This document shows positions 44,734 through 53,461 of a stretch of DNA of 64,000 nucleotides, in pieces. Origin of the DNA: UBA2943 sp946534895 (GTDB taxonomy: Bacteria; Bacillota; Clostridia; Christensenellales; Aristaeellaceae); the NCBI GenBank assembly GCA_946534895.1, contig CAMNDE010000008.1:1-64000 (forward strand), written 5' to 3'. The first letter of the stretch is position 1; every line of letters starts with the position of its first letter. The notes beneath the pieces were generated by a model. The model worked only from the letters and a program-made list of their open reading frames with translations, was not told the DNA's origin and ran no database searches. The position numbers were made by a program, and so were the translations under genes.

Positions 44734-46689
44734 ATGACCTCAGATGCCAGCATGCAGCAGTATTTCTCGCTGCAGAACCTGAATGAACTTGCCGGGATTG
44801 ACCGTCACCTGGAATTTGCTCAGCAGCTGACGGCAAGGCTGACAGAGGAATACACAGGCAGCACTTTTCCCGCCATGGATCTGCGTGCTGCCCGGAAGCA
44901 GCTGGCCGCTGTTCAGGACAGGAAAAATGATCCCGGACTGAATCTCAGCGTGATCGGCGAGTTTTCCACAGGAAAAAGCACGTTCATCAACGCCCTTCTC
45001 CGGGAAGAGCTTCTGGCTTCCAGTGCCCTGCAGGGCACCACGACCGCCTCCACGGTGATGGAATATGACCACGATTTCCGGATCCGGCTCAGGTATCGCA
45101 GCGGCGTGGAGGAGAGCATGCTGTATGAAAGCCTTCAGGACCTGAAAACAGCCCTGCACGCCTTCACCACGCAGTCAGACCCTGCCAGCGGCCTGGAAGA
45201 AGTCAGGGTCGGCCTGCCTGCCGGAATCCCGGATACAGCCCTGCGCATCATTGATACGCCCGGAACCAATGTTACCGAAGCCTGGCACGAAGAGGTCACC
45301 ATCCGCACGCTGGAGGGGACATCCGACCTTTCGGTTGTCCTGATCTCCGCCACGCGCCCCGTCCCGGATACACTTCTCACGTTCCTGCGCGCAAACCTGA
45401 AGTCCATCCTGCCGCAGTGCGTATTTGTCGTCACCTTTCTCGATACCCTCCGGCCCCGGGAGCGCACTCAGATGCTTGCCTACATCAGGACACGGCTGGA
45501 GACAGAACTGGATATTGAGAACGCCGTGGTCCTGCCCTACGCCGCACCCCAGGTGCTTGCCCGCGCAAAGGAAGGCGCAGACGAAGCGGACCATGACCTG
45601 CTTTCTGCCTCGTATGAGACCGAGCAGGCGCTGCTTGCACACACAAAACGCCTGCGCGCCCTGGCCGTATCCCGGAAGCTGCTCGCGTGGATGGATCAGG
45701 TTTATCAGTCCATCTCCGCATCCCTTGACTCCATGCTGGATGACTGCAGGCAGCGCCTGGACCGGATCAGCCGCTCCCGGAAAGCGGACCTGCATGATTT
45801 CCTTGCCCAGGAACAGCTGAAGCGGCTCTCCGGATTCGATGCCAGCATCCATGATCTTCTCCGGTCCTTTGACGATACTGTATCCGAAAAAGCAGACAGG
45901 GCTGCAGAAAGCATTCTGCACACACTGGATAATAAAAGTAACCTGGATGCCATCAAAGCGTATATCGGCAGTCCGCTGAGCGCGGACTGTCAGAAAGCCG
46001 CCTCTGAACTGATCCGCCATACAGACGCATGCTGTGACCAGATCAGAATGAACTTCAACAAGCAAATCGGTGCCTTCAGTCTGAGCTTCATGAGCATGTA
46101 TGAAGAGCTGGATATCCTGCCCGTGGACCTGACCCGGTCCGACTATTCGCTTCCGGATCCTGTACGCCTGGACCCGGCTGACCTGTCGGAAGCCGAAGGA
46201 TTCATCTCGGAAAAGCTGCTTCTCGAAAACATGACTTTCCTCGGGTCTGCCGCCGCCGGCGCAGCCATTGGGAGCATCATACCCGGAGTCGGCACGATCG
46301 TGGGCGGCATTGCCGGGTTTATCGCCGGCGCTTTTCTCTCCCCGGACACGGACACGGTCCGCGCGCAGTGCCAGGACAAGCTGAAGCCGCAGCTCAGCAG
46401 ATACTTTGCTTCCGTCATATCACGCATGATTTCGGCCTGCGAACGCTTTGCCTCAGACATCCGCCGCTGCCTGGACTCGGAATTCAGCTCCTATGAGGCC
46501 CGCTACCGGACGGAAGTCGAGGACATGATTGCACAGCAGCAGGAACTTCAGGACCGGATCAGCGCCAGGATCCACGAGCTGGACAGGGACAGAATGGAAA
46601 TCATGCAGCACCGGAAGCTTCTGGACTCCACCGTCCTGCAGCTTGACAGAATTGGAAGGAGGAACACTGACGATGCCTGCAGACCTTGA
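44734..46689 (+). CDS. dynamin-like GTPase 3
   Basis: 651-residue large GTPase. G1 is GEFSTGKS (75-82), G3 is DTPG (174-177), and G4 is TFLD (234-237), where the usual N/T-K-x-D lysine is replaced; that may alter nucleotide choice or affinity. The hydrophobic Gly/Ala-rich segment near 500-535 (GSIIPGVGTIVGGIAGFIAGAF) is a plausible membrane insert. The ATG at 44734 has only a distant GGAG; a TTG at 44713 is an alternative start. Its end overlaps the next gene by 17 nt, so the operon continues. Confidence 0.82.
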   Translation: MTSDASMQQYFSLQNLNELAGIDRHLEFAQQLTARLTEEYTGSTFPAMDLRAARKQLAAVQDRKNDPGLNLSVIGEFSTGKSTFINALLREELLASSALQGTTTASTVMEYDHDFRIRLRYRSGVEESMLYESLQDLKTALHAFTTQSDPASGLEEVRVGLPAGIPDTALRIIDTPGTNVTEAWHEEVTIRTLEGTSDLSVVLISATRPVPDTLLTFLRANLKSILPQCVFVVTFLDTLRPRERTQMLAYIRTRLETELDIENAVVLPYAAPQVLARAKEGADEADHDLLSASYETEQALLAHTKRLRALAVSRKLLAWMDQVYQSISASLDSMLDDCRQRLDRISRSRKADLHDFLAQEQLKRLSGFDASIHDLLRSFDDTVSEKADRAAESILHTLDNKSNLDAIKAYIGSPLSADCQKAASELIRHTDACCDQIRMNFNKQIGAFSLSFMSMYEELDILPVDLTRSDYSLPDPVRLDPADLSEAEGFISEKLLLENMTFLGSAAAGAAIGSIIPGVGTIVGGIAGFIAGAFLSPDTDTVRAQCQDKLKPQLSRYFASVISRMISACERFASDIRRCLDSEFSSYEARYRTEVEDMIAQQQELQDRISARIHELDRDRMEIMQHRKLLDSTVLQLDRIGRRNTDDACRP

Positions 46690-47200
46690 TCGATTCCGCA
46701 GCGACTGGAATACTTTCGCCGACCTCCTCAGGGGACAGTTGATTCAGCGCAGCAAAACCGGCGCGCTTTCCCTGGCTTCCGCGAACCTGATCCTTTCCGG
46801 CGCCGCCTCCTTCTGGGAGAGCACGCATACCGCGGGCGGCAGATGGCTGGCCGCGTATGAACACCGTTTTCCCGAAAAAGGAGGCCTTATCCGCGATATC
46901 CTGCTCTCGGACATGAAATTTACGCGGGAAGAAACAGCCAGGCCGGACCTGAGCCCTCTCCAGTACGTGCTTCCCATCGGCGCGGCTGCGGCGGGCTTTC
47001 TGATCTCCCGCAGGCTTGGCGCATCCCCTGCCGTACAGACAGCCGCCGCGCTTCTGCCGGCCGCCGCGGCCTTCCCCGCTGTCGGCAGCATCCTCTCCTC
47101 CACAACCGCCGTCAGGCAGAAAGACTGTATCCAATGCTACATGCAGCAGCTGGACAGATACCGCATGAGTGTGGAAAGCATTCTGGCTGACACTCCGTGA
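46673..47200 (+). CDS. small membrane protein closing the dynamin-like operon
   Basis: 175 residues with a hydrophobic hairpin near 101-145 (VLPIGAAAAGFLISRRLG, then AAALLPAAAAFPAVGSIL). The N-terminal half is soluble and helical; a short C-terminal helix follows. GGAAGGAGG lies upstream, inside the end of GTPase 3. No family recognised. Its overlap and membrane hairpin suggest a membrane partner or anchor for the three GTPases. Confidence 0.6.
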   Translation: MPADLDRFRSDWNTFADLLRGQLIQRSKTGALSLASANLILSGAASFWESTHTAGGRWLAAYEHRFPEKGGLIRDILLSDMKFTREETARPDLSPLQYVLPIGAAAAGFLISRRLGASPAVQTAAALLPAAAAFPAVGSILSSTTAVRQKDCIQCYMQQLDRYRMSVESILADTP

Positions 47201-47246
47201 TCAGTTTCACGGTTTCACCGACTTTGCATGACCGGGAGTGATCCAC

Positions 47247-48053
47247 ATGACTGAACAGTTTCTCCACGCATTCCATACAGACAAGCCCGTTCTTGCCATG
47301 CTGCACCTTGGCGGCGCTGACCCGGACCGGGTGCATGAACAGGCGAAGCGCGAAATCGAACAGTACTATGGCGGCGGAGCGGACGGCATTCTGGTGGAAG
47401 ACTACTTCGGTTCACCGGATGATGTGGAATGGGCTCTGGATTATCTCGCCGGCCACTATCCGGGGCATGTATACGGGGTCAATCTGCTTGCAGACCCGGA
47501 GAAAGCCTTCGCCCTGGCCAATAAGTACCGCGCTTCCTTTCTTCAGCTTGATTCGGTCTGCGGGCATCTCCGTCCCGGGTATCACATGCGCGGGCATGAC
47601 AAGCCCAACCTGTATGCAAAAAGCTGCGATGGGGACTTTGCCGAAAGACTCGCTCAGCTCAGAAGCGGCTGCCCCGTCTTTCTGCTGGGCGGCGTCCGGT
47701 TCAAGTATCAGCCCGTCAGGTCCGGGCGTACGCTCGAGGAAGACCTTCTGCTGGGAAAAGAGCGCTGCGATGCCGTCGTCGTGACCGGAGCCGGGACCGG
47801 AATCGCCACGGACCCTGAAAAAATCCGTCTGTTCCGCAGCATCCTAGGCGGCTTTCCGCTGTTCGTCGGTGCCGGAGTAAGCGCCGAGACATGCGCATCC
47901 CAGCTCGCTTACGCTGACGGCGCCATTGTGGGCAGCTGGTTCAAGCAGAACGGAAATACCGACGCCCCGGTGGACCCGGAGCGGGTCAGGCAGTTCATGG
48001 ACATTGTCCGCCGCCTGCGGGAAACTGCGCAGGCAGAAACCCAGCTTTCCTGA
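47247..48053 (+). CDS. BtpA/SgcQ-family TIM-barrel protein
   Basis: 268 residues. KPVLAMLHLGG at the N terminus and the C-terminal FVGAGVSAETCASQLAYADGAIVGSWFK followed by VDPERVRQFM fit the BtpA family, condensed here to key parts. Members include photosystem-I biogenesis factor BtpA and E. coli SgcQ; their reaction is unknown, although a phosphate-binding TIM barrel is likely. The ATG at 47247 follows GGGAG. It stands after the dynamin operon with its own strong terminator, so it may not belong to that system. Confidence 0.72.
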   Translation: MTEQFLHAFHTDKPVLAMLHLGGADPDRVHEQAKREIEQYYGGGADGILVEDYFGSPDDVEWALDYLAGHYPGHVYGVNLLADPEKAFALANKYRASFLQLDSVCGHLRPGYHMRGHDKPNLYAKSCDGDFAERLAQLRSGCPVFLLGGVRFKYQPVRSGRTLEEDLLLGKERCDAVVVTGAGTGIATDPEKIRLFRSILGGFPLFVGAGVSAETCASQLAYADGAIVGSWFKQNGNTDAPVDPERVRQFMDIVRRLRETAQAETQLS

Positions 48054-48060
48054 TATTCAG

Positions 48061-48125
48061 GCCGCAGACCATGCAGGCATTTCCGGTATCGGACCCCTGC
48101 ATGGATCTGCGGCTTGTTTTTCTTT
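48061..48125 (+). terminator. strong rho-independent terminator
   Basis: GCCGCAGA.CATGCAGG pairs with CCTGCATG.ATCTGCGGC around a 20-nt loop, followed by TTGTTTTTC. Confidence 0.88.
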
Positions 48126-48171
48126 TGCAAGCTGATACAATCTTCTTATCAAGCGGCAAGGAGTGATCCAA

Positions 48172-49668
48172 GTGAATCGTGAAGAAGCCCTGAAGATCAT
48201 CAGGGAAACCGACAGAACCAGTCATTACTACTATCATGCCCTGAGCATTCTCTCCGTGGACGGCGTCACCGCGGCGCCGAAGCAGTCCTGGCGCGGGCGT
48301 GCCGAGACCACGGGCTTTCTGAGCGGTCAGGTGTGGGAGCTCACCAACCGGCCTGAGTTCGCGGAAGCCCTGGAACTCCTGAAAGATGACAAGTCCCTGC
48401 CGAAGGACGACGCGCGTCTGGTGGAGCTTCTGCGGGAATCCATGGAGGAAATCCGTCTGTTCACCCGGGACGAGTTCGTGGCCCGGCAGCAGCTCCTGAC
48501 GGAAGCGGACAATTACTGGCATGAAGCCAAGGAAAAGAGCGACTACAGCCTGTTCGCGCCGTATCTGGAAAAACTTATCCGCGATCAGAAGGAACTGGCC
48601 CGGCGCAAGGATGCCTCAAAGCAGCCCTATGACGTGCTGCTGGACATGTATGAAAAGGGCACCAGCACCAGGACACTGGATCCTTTCTTTGAACTCATCA
48701 GCCGGGATCTGCGGCCTGTGGTCGAGCAGGTGGCAAAGGCACCCCAGCCGCGGGTGGATTTCCTGCACCGCGTCTATCCCATTCACCTGCAGCGCGTCTT
48801 CTCCGACCGTGTCATGGCGCTCATGGGCATTGACCGGGAGCGCTGCAGCATCGGCGAGACCGAGCATCCCTTCACCGACGGCGTGAACAAGTGGGACGTG
48901 CGCATCACCACCAAGTATCTGGAAACAGACGTCGCCTCTTCCCTGTACTCCGTGATTCACGAGGGCGGGCATGCCCTGTACGAGATGGGCGTCCGGGACG
49001 AATACCAGTTCACCAGCCTCGCCGGCGGCTCATCCATGGGCCTGCACGAGAGCCAGAGCCGGTTCTATGAGAACCTCATCGGCCGCTCCCGCGCCTTTAC
49101 GCACGCGCTGTTCCCCATCTGCCGGGAGCTGTTCCCGGAGCAGACCGCCGATGTGACGGAAGAGGAATGGTACCGCGCGGTGAACCTGTCCAGGCCCAGT
49201 CTCGTGCGCACGGAAGCGGACGAGCTCACCTATCCCTTCCATGTGATGATCCGGTATGAGCTTGAGAAGCAGATGATCAACGGCGATGTGCCGGTATCCG
49301 AGCTCCCGGGCATGTGGAACGAACTGTACAAAAAGGAGCTTGGGGTCATTGTGCCCAATGACCGGGAGGGCATTCTGCAGGACAGCCACTGGTCCGGCGG
49401 AGCCTTCGGCTATTTCCCGAGCTATGCCCTGGGCTCGGCCTACGGCGTGCAGATGCTGGAGAGCATGAACCGGGAGATGAACGTGGAAGAGCTCGTGAAG
49501 CAGGGCGATCTCGCGCCGGTCACAGCCTGGCTGCAGAAGCGCATCCATCAGTACGGCAGATCACTCACGCCCGCCCAGCTGCTTGAAAGCGCGGACGTCA
49601 GCCCGTTTGAGCCGGAGAAGTATACCCGGTATCTCCGGGAGAAGTTCACATCCCTCTACAACCTGTAA
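48172..49668 (+). CDS. M32-family metallocarboxypeptidase
   Basis: 498-residue cytosolic zinc carboxypeptidase (Taq carboxypeptidase family), which trims residues from peptide C termini. The zinc motif HEGGH is at 263-267, and other family blocks are DVRITTKYLE, GLHESQSRFYENLIGRS and SYALGSAYGVQM. The length matches the usual ~500 residues. The start is a GTG with AAGGAG 8 nt upstream. It is transcribed from between the preceding terminator and its own short leader, with the sirtuin gene 37 nt downstream. Confidence 0.9.
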   Translation: MNREEALKIIRETDRTSHYYYHALSILSVDGVTAAPKQSWRGRAETTGFLSGQVWELTNRPEFAEALELLKDDKSLPKDDARLVELLRESMEEIRLFTRDEFVARQQLLTEADNYWHEAKEKSDYSLFAPYLEKLIRDQKELARRKDASKQPYDVLLDMYEKGTSTRTLDPFFELISRDLRPVVEQVAKAPQPRVDFLHRVYPIHLQRVFSDRVMALMGIDRERCSIGETEHPFTDGVNKWDVRITTKYLETDVASSLYSVIHEGGHALYEMGVRDEYQFTSLAGGSSMGLHESQSRFYENLIGRSRAFTHALFPICRELFPEQTADVTEEEWYRAVNLSRPSLVRTEADELTYPFHVMIRYELEKQMINGDVPVSELPGMWNELYKKELGVIVPNDREGILQDSHWSGGAFGYFPSYALGSAYGVQMLESMNREMNVEELVKQGDLAPVTAWLQKRIHQYGRSLTPAQLLESADVSPFEPEKYTRYLREKFTSLYNL

Positions 49669-49705
49669 TCCCCTACGACCGACTGCAAAGCAAGGAGGCG
49701 GAATC

Positions 49706-50422
49706 ATGACACTTCAGGAACTGGTTCAGGACGCCCGGCATATTGTGTTCTTCGGCGGCGCCGGGGTTTCCACGGAAAGCGGCATCCCGGACTTTCGCAG
49801 CACCGACGGCCTGTATCACCAGAAATATCCCTGGCCTCCGGAAACCATTCTCTCCCATGAGTTCTTCATGACCCGGCCAGAGGAATTCTTCCGGTTTTAC
49901 CGGGACAAGATGCTGCCGCTGGACGCACAGCCCAACAAGGCGCACATCACGCTGGCAGAGCTGGAAAAAAAAGGAAAGCTCACCGGCGTTGTCACCCAGA
50001 ATATCGACGGCCTGCACCAGAAGGCCGGAAGCCGCGTGGTGGATGAACTGCACGGCAGCATCTGGCGCAACACCTGCATGCGCTGCGGAAAGAAGTACGG
50101 ACCCGAAGCCATCCGCGACTCTCAGGGCGTGCCCCTGTGCACCTGCGGCGGCCGCATCAAGCCGGACGTGGTGCTCTACGGCGAAGGCCTGGACGACGAG
50201 ACGGTTTCCCATGCCGTTTCCCTGATCCGGCACGCGGACCTCATGATCGTGGCAGGCACCAGCCTGACGGTCTATCCCGCCGCCGGACTGCTCAATTATT
50301 TCCGCGGCAGTCATCTCGTGCTCATCAACCGGGATCCCACCCCTGCCGACCGGGAGGCAGACCTGGTGATCCATGACAAGGTGGGCCAGGTGCTGGGCGG
50401 CCTGGACCTGAGCCAATGCTGA
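49706..50422 (+). CDS. cobB: Sir2-family NAD-dependent protein deacylase
   Basis: 238-residue sirtuin that removes acyl groups from lysine using NAD. NAD-binding GAGVSTESGIPDFRS, the TQNIDGLHQKAGS block with catalytic His in ELHGS, and the zinc cysteines (CMRC and CTC, four in all) are intact. The remaining blocks KPDVVLYGE and AGTSLTVYPAAGLLNYF are typical. AAGGAGG precedes the ATG. The end overlaps the next gene by 7 nt, implying coupling to a nitroreductase-like protein. Confidence 0.92.
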   Translation: MTLQELVQDARHIVFFGGAGVSTESGIPDFRSTDGLYHQKYPWPPETILSHEFFMTRPEEFFRFYRDKMLPLDAQPNKAHITLAELEKKGKLTGVVTQNIDGLHQKAGSRVVDELHGSIWRNTCMRCGKKYGPEAIRDSQGVPLCTCGGRIKPDVVLYGEGLDDETVSHAVSLIRHADLMIVAGTSLTVYPAAGLLNYFRGSHLVLINRDPTPADREADLVIHDKVGQVLGGLDLSQC

Positions 50423-51150
50423 CCCGTCTCCAGCGCCTGTTCACCCCGGAGGAAAGAACGCGGCTCGCCCGGGCACAGTCCGCGCGCTTTTCCTGCCACA
50501 CCTTCAGACCCATGGACAGCCGCCAGTTCGCCGCCCTGAGCCTGCTGTGCGGACGGTTTTCCACGTCCCGCGCCATCCTGGAGCCCGTACGCGTCCCCCT
50601 GGACTTTTTCGGGGGCAGCATTCTGGGCCTGGGCCGCGTGCAGGGCTGCGACACGGTGGTGCAGGTCCTGGCCGGTCCGCAGACAAGTGCGCACACGGAG
50701 GCGGGCATCTGCGCGGAAGCGCTGGTGCTCATGCTCACGGACCTTGGCATGGCCACCTGCTATCTCACCGGCGGTTTCCGCCGGGATTTTCTGCCTGACC
50801 TGCCACGGTCTCTGGACCGGGTCTGCGTCATCTGCGCCGGCACGGGCCTGGAAACGCAGCCCGCGCGGCGCCGGAAATCCCTGGACCGTCTCTGCCAGGG
50901 GGATTATGCCGCATGGCCGGACATGTTCCGTAAGGCCGCGGAATATGTCCAGACAGCACCGTCCAGCCTCAATCTGCAGCCCTTTTTCATGTCCGTCAGG
51001 CCTGAAGGCTTCGGTCTGGATTCCTCGGACCGCACGCGGCTGGACCTGGGCATCGGCATGGTGCACGCGGAACTCGCCTTTGACAGACCGCATGCCTGGC
51101 GCCTGTCCGAGGACCGGCGCGAACCCATGAGCATGGCCATATTTGCATAA
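50416..51150 (+). CDS. nitroreductase-like protein (TM1586-type)
   Basis: 244 residues. FSCHTFRPMDSRQFAALSLL at the N terminus, AEALVLMLTDLGMATCYLTG in the middle and PSSLNLQPFFMSV near the end are the duplicated half-sites of a fused nitroreductase, a single chain that mimics the usual dimer. This form is annotated as putative nitroreductase TM1586. Flavin binding is likely; the substrate is unknown. It overlaps the sirtuin gene end. Confidence 0.7.
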   Translation: MLTRLQRLFTPEERTRLARAQSARFSCHTFRPMDSRQFAALSLLCGRFSTSRAILEPVRVPLDFFGGSILGLGRVQGCDTVVQVLAGPQTSAHTEAGICAEALVLMLTDLGMATCYLTGGFRRDFLPDLPRSLDRVCVICAGTGLETQPARRRKSLDRLCQGDYAAWPDMFRKAAEYVQTAPSSLNLQPFFMSVRPEGFGLDSSDRTRLDLGIGMVHAELAFDRPHAWRLSEDRREPMSMAIFA

Positions 51151-51299
51151 TTTCTCAGTTTTCTGCATTCTGAGTCAGGTGTGACCCGATCGGGACAGGA
51201 AGTGCGTAAGCAGCGGAATTTCCTTGTATTTCAAGCATTTCCTGTCCTTTTTCTATGCCATGGTCTGTACATTTCATTTGCAGGAGTTCTTCATTTCTC

Positions 51300-51328
51300 T
51301 TGCAAATTCATGCATGATTGCCTATAAT
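51300..51328 (+). promoter_or_regulatory. sigma-A promoter of the RpiR-type regulator gene
   Basis: TTGCAA (51300-51305), 17-nt spacer, TATAAT (51323-51328). The leader to the ATG at 51365 is about 30 nt. Confidence 0.65.
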
Positions 51329-51364
51329 CCATGCCGTATGACCATGGAAAGTGAGGAATGCGAT

Positions 51365-52234
51365 ATGCAGGAATCGCCGGATCTGATCCGTGCTCTGAAT
51401 CTCAACGGCCGTAAGCTGAGCAAGAGCCAGAAGCGCATTGCCCAGTATATCGCCGAACACTACGAAAAGGCCGCCTACATGACGGCCAGTCATCTCGCAG
51501 AGTGCGTACAGGTCAGCGAATCCACCGTGGTCCGCTTCGCCTCCGCCCTGGGATATGAAGGATATCCGCATCTGCAGAAAGCCCTGCAGGAGCTGGTGAG
51601 CCATCACCTGACCGGATACCAGCGCGTGGCCATGGCCACGGAAATCCGGGAGGACAATGTGCTGGAGACCGTGCTCAAGTCGGATATCGCGAATCTGCGC
51701 GCCACGCTGGAATTAATGGACCGCTCGGTCTATGAGGACGTGGTGCACAGGATTCTCGAAGCCAAGGCCATCTATGTCATGGGCCTGCGCTCCGCCGCGC
51801 CGCTGGCGCAGTTCATGGGGTTTTATCTCAATTACATCTTTGACAACGTGCACCTGGTCTCTTCCGGGTCCACGGACGTATTTGAGGAGATCGCCAAGCT
51901 CAAGGCGGATGACGTGCTCATCGGCATTTCCTTCCCGCGCTATTCCAACCGCACCATTGACGCCATGACCTTCGCCAAGCACTGCGGTGCCCAGGTCATC
52001 GCCATTACCGACGGTCCGCTGTCGCCGCTGAGCCGCGTCGCCGACGCCACGCTCATGGCGCAGACGGACATGGCCTCCTTTGTGGACTCGCTGGCCGCGC
52101 CGCTCTCGGTGATCAACGCGCTTCTGGTTTCCCTGGGCCTGCGGCGCCGTGAAGCGCTGACGGACCATTTCCGCCAGCTCGAATCCATCTGGGATGCCTA
52201 TCAGGTCTATCTGGGAGATGAACAGCATGACTGA
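51365..52234 (+). CDS. RpiR-family transcriptional regulator (HTH plus SIS domain)
   Basis: 289 residues. The N-terminal helix-turn-helix (MTASHLAECVQVSESTVVRFASALG) and the C-terminal SIS phosphosugar-binding domain (IYVMGLRSAAPLAQFMG, VLIGISFPRYSNRTI) are standard RpiR. MQESPDLIR is taken as start with TGAGGA upstream; longer in-frame readings start in the promoter region. The gene overlaps the following flavoprotein gene by 8 nt, so it is not simply a local sugar-operon regulator. The ligand is probably a sugar phosphate. Confidence 0.88.
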   Translation: MQESPDLIRALNLNGRKLSKSQKRIAQYIAEHYEKAAYMTASHLAECVQVSESTVVRFASALGYEGYPHLQKALQELVSHHLTGYQRVAMATEIREDNVLETVLKSDIANLRATLELMDRSVYEDVVHRILEAKAIYVMGLRSAAPLAQFMGFYLNYIFDNVHLVSSGSTDVFEEIAKLKADDVLIGISFPRYSNRTIDAMTFAKHCGAQVIAITDGPLSPLSRVADATLMAQTDMASFVDSLAAPLSVINALLVSLGLRRREALTDHFRQLESIWDAYQVYLGDEQHD

Positions 52235-53459
52235 TGTGGTGATCATCGGCGCCGGCGCGGCCGGGCTCATGGCAGGCATCTATGCCCAGGAAAGCGGGGC
52301 GCAGAGCCTGATCCTCGAGCGCAATGAAAAGGCCGGGAAAAAAATCTATATCACCGGCAAGGGCCGATGCAATCTCACCAATGACTGCGACGCGGAGGAT
52401 TTCCTGAAGGAAGTCCCGCGCAATCCCAGGTTCCTGTACTCGGCCCTGAGCCTGCTCAGTCCGCGCACGCTCATGCAGCGCATGGAGGACTGGGGCTGTC
52501 CCGTGGTCGTGCAGCGCGGCCGCCGCGTTTTCCCCGCCACGGAAAAGGCCAGTGATGTGACCCGCACGCTCCTGCGCCGCTATGAGCAGCTGGGCGGGCA
52601 TCTGCAGTACAATACACGCGTGCGCGCACTTTGCGTGGAAGACGGGCATATCACCGGCGTGGAAACCGACCGCGGCCAGGTGCGCACTTCCCGGGTGATC
52701 CTGTGCAGCGGCGGGCTCGCCTATCCGTCCACCGGTTCCACCGGCGACGGCCTGAACATGGCACGCGACCTGGGACATACCATCTCCCCGCTGCGGCCTT
52801 CCCTGTCCGCGCTGGAGACCCGGGAAACCTGGCCCCGGCAGCTCATGGGCCTGAGCCTCAAGAATGTGGAGCTGAGCATGAAGCAGGGCAGGAAGATGCT
52901 CTATGACCGCCAGGGGGAAATGCTGTTCACGCATTTCGGCATCTCCGGACCCCTGGTGCTGGAGCTGTCCGCGCACATGCCGGATGACGCTTTTCTGCCG
53001 GTTTCCCTGAACCTGAAGCCGGCACTGGATGAAAAAACCCTGGACCAGAGAGTGCTTGACGAGCTCAGTCAGCGTCCGGCCCAGTCACTGGAGCACGCAC
53101 TGTATACGCTCCTGCCGCATTCCCTGGCGGATCTGTTTCCCGGGATCTGCGGGCTGGAGGAAAGGCGCGTGTGTTCCAGCATTTCGCGTGCCGAGCGCCA
53201 GACGCTCGTGCACACCCTGCAGAACCTGACCCTTACCCCGACGCGGTACCGACCCTTTGAGGAAGCCATTGTCACCCGGGGCGGCGTTTCCGTGCGCGAG
53301 GTCAGTCCTGCCACCATGGAATCCCGGCTGATCCATGGGCTGTTTTTTGCCGGAGAAATCCTGGACGTGGACGCACACACCGGCGGGTACAATCTGCACA
53401 CCGCCTTTTCCACCGGCGCACTGGCCGGAGCGTCCGCCGCCCGGCATTCGGAGGACTGA
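52227..53459 (+). CDS. HI0933/YhiN-family FAD-dependent protein
   Basis: 410-residue flavoprotein. The dinucleotide-binding VVIIGAGAAGLMAG at the N terminus, KKIYITGKGRCNLTND, LCSGGLAYPSTGSTGDGL and the C-terminal AGEILDVDAHTGGYNLHTAFSTG are the YhiN/HI0933 blocks. Members are annotated as aminoacetone oxidases or NAD(P)/FAD-dependent oxidoreductases; the reaction is unsettled. The start MTDVVIIG follows GGGAG and overlaps the regulator gene. Confidence 0.87.
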   Translation: MTDVVIIGAGAAGLMAGIYAQESGAQSLILERNEKAGKKIYITGKGRCNLTNDCDAEDFLKEVPRNPRFLYSALSLLSPRTLMQRMEDWGCPVVVQRGRRVFPATEKASDVTRTLLRRYEQLGGHLQYNTRVRALCVEDGHITGVETDRGQVRTSRVILCSGGLAYPSTGSTGDGLNMARDLGHTISPLRPSLSALETRETWPRQLMGLSLKNVELSMKQGRKMLYDRQGEMLFTHFGISGPLVLELSAHMPDDAFLPVSLNLKPALDEKTLDQRVLDELSQRPAQSLEHALYTLLPHSLADLFPGICGLEERRVCSSISRAERQTLVHTLQNLTLTPTRYRPFEEAIVTRGGVSVREVSPATMESRLIHGLFFAGEILDVDAHTGGYNLHTAFSTGALAGASAARHSED

Positions 53460-53461
53460 TC

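Noticed and set aside
32045..47200. The accessory region as an integrative or phage element
   Set aside because: No integrase, recombinase, transposase, phage gene, tRNA edge or flanking repeat was found, so mobility is not supported from this window.
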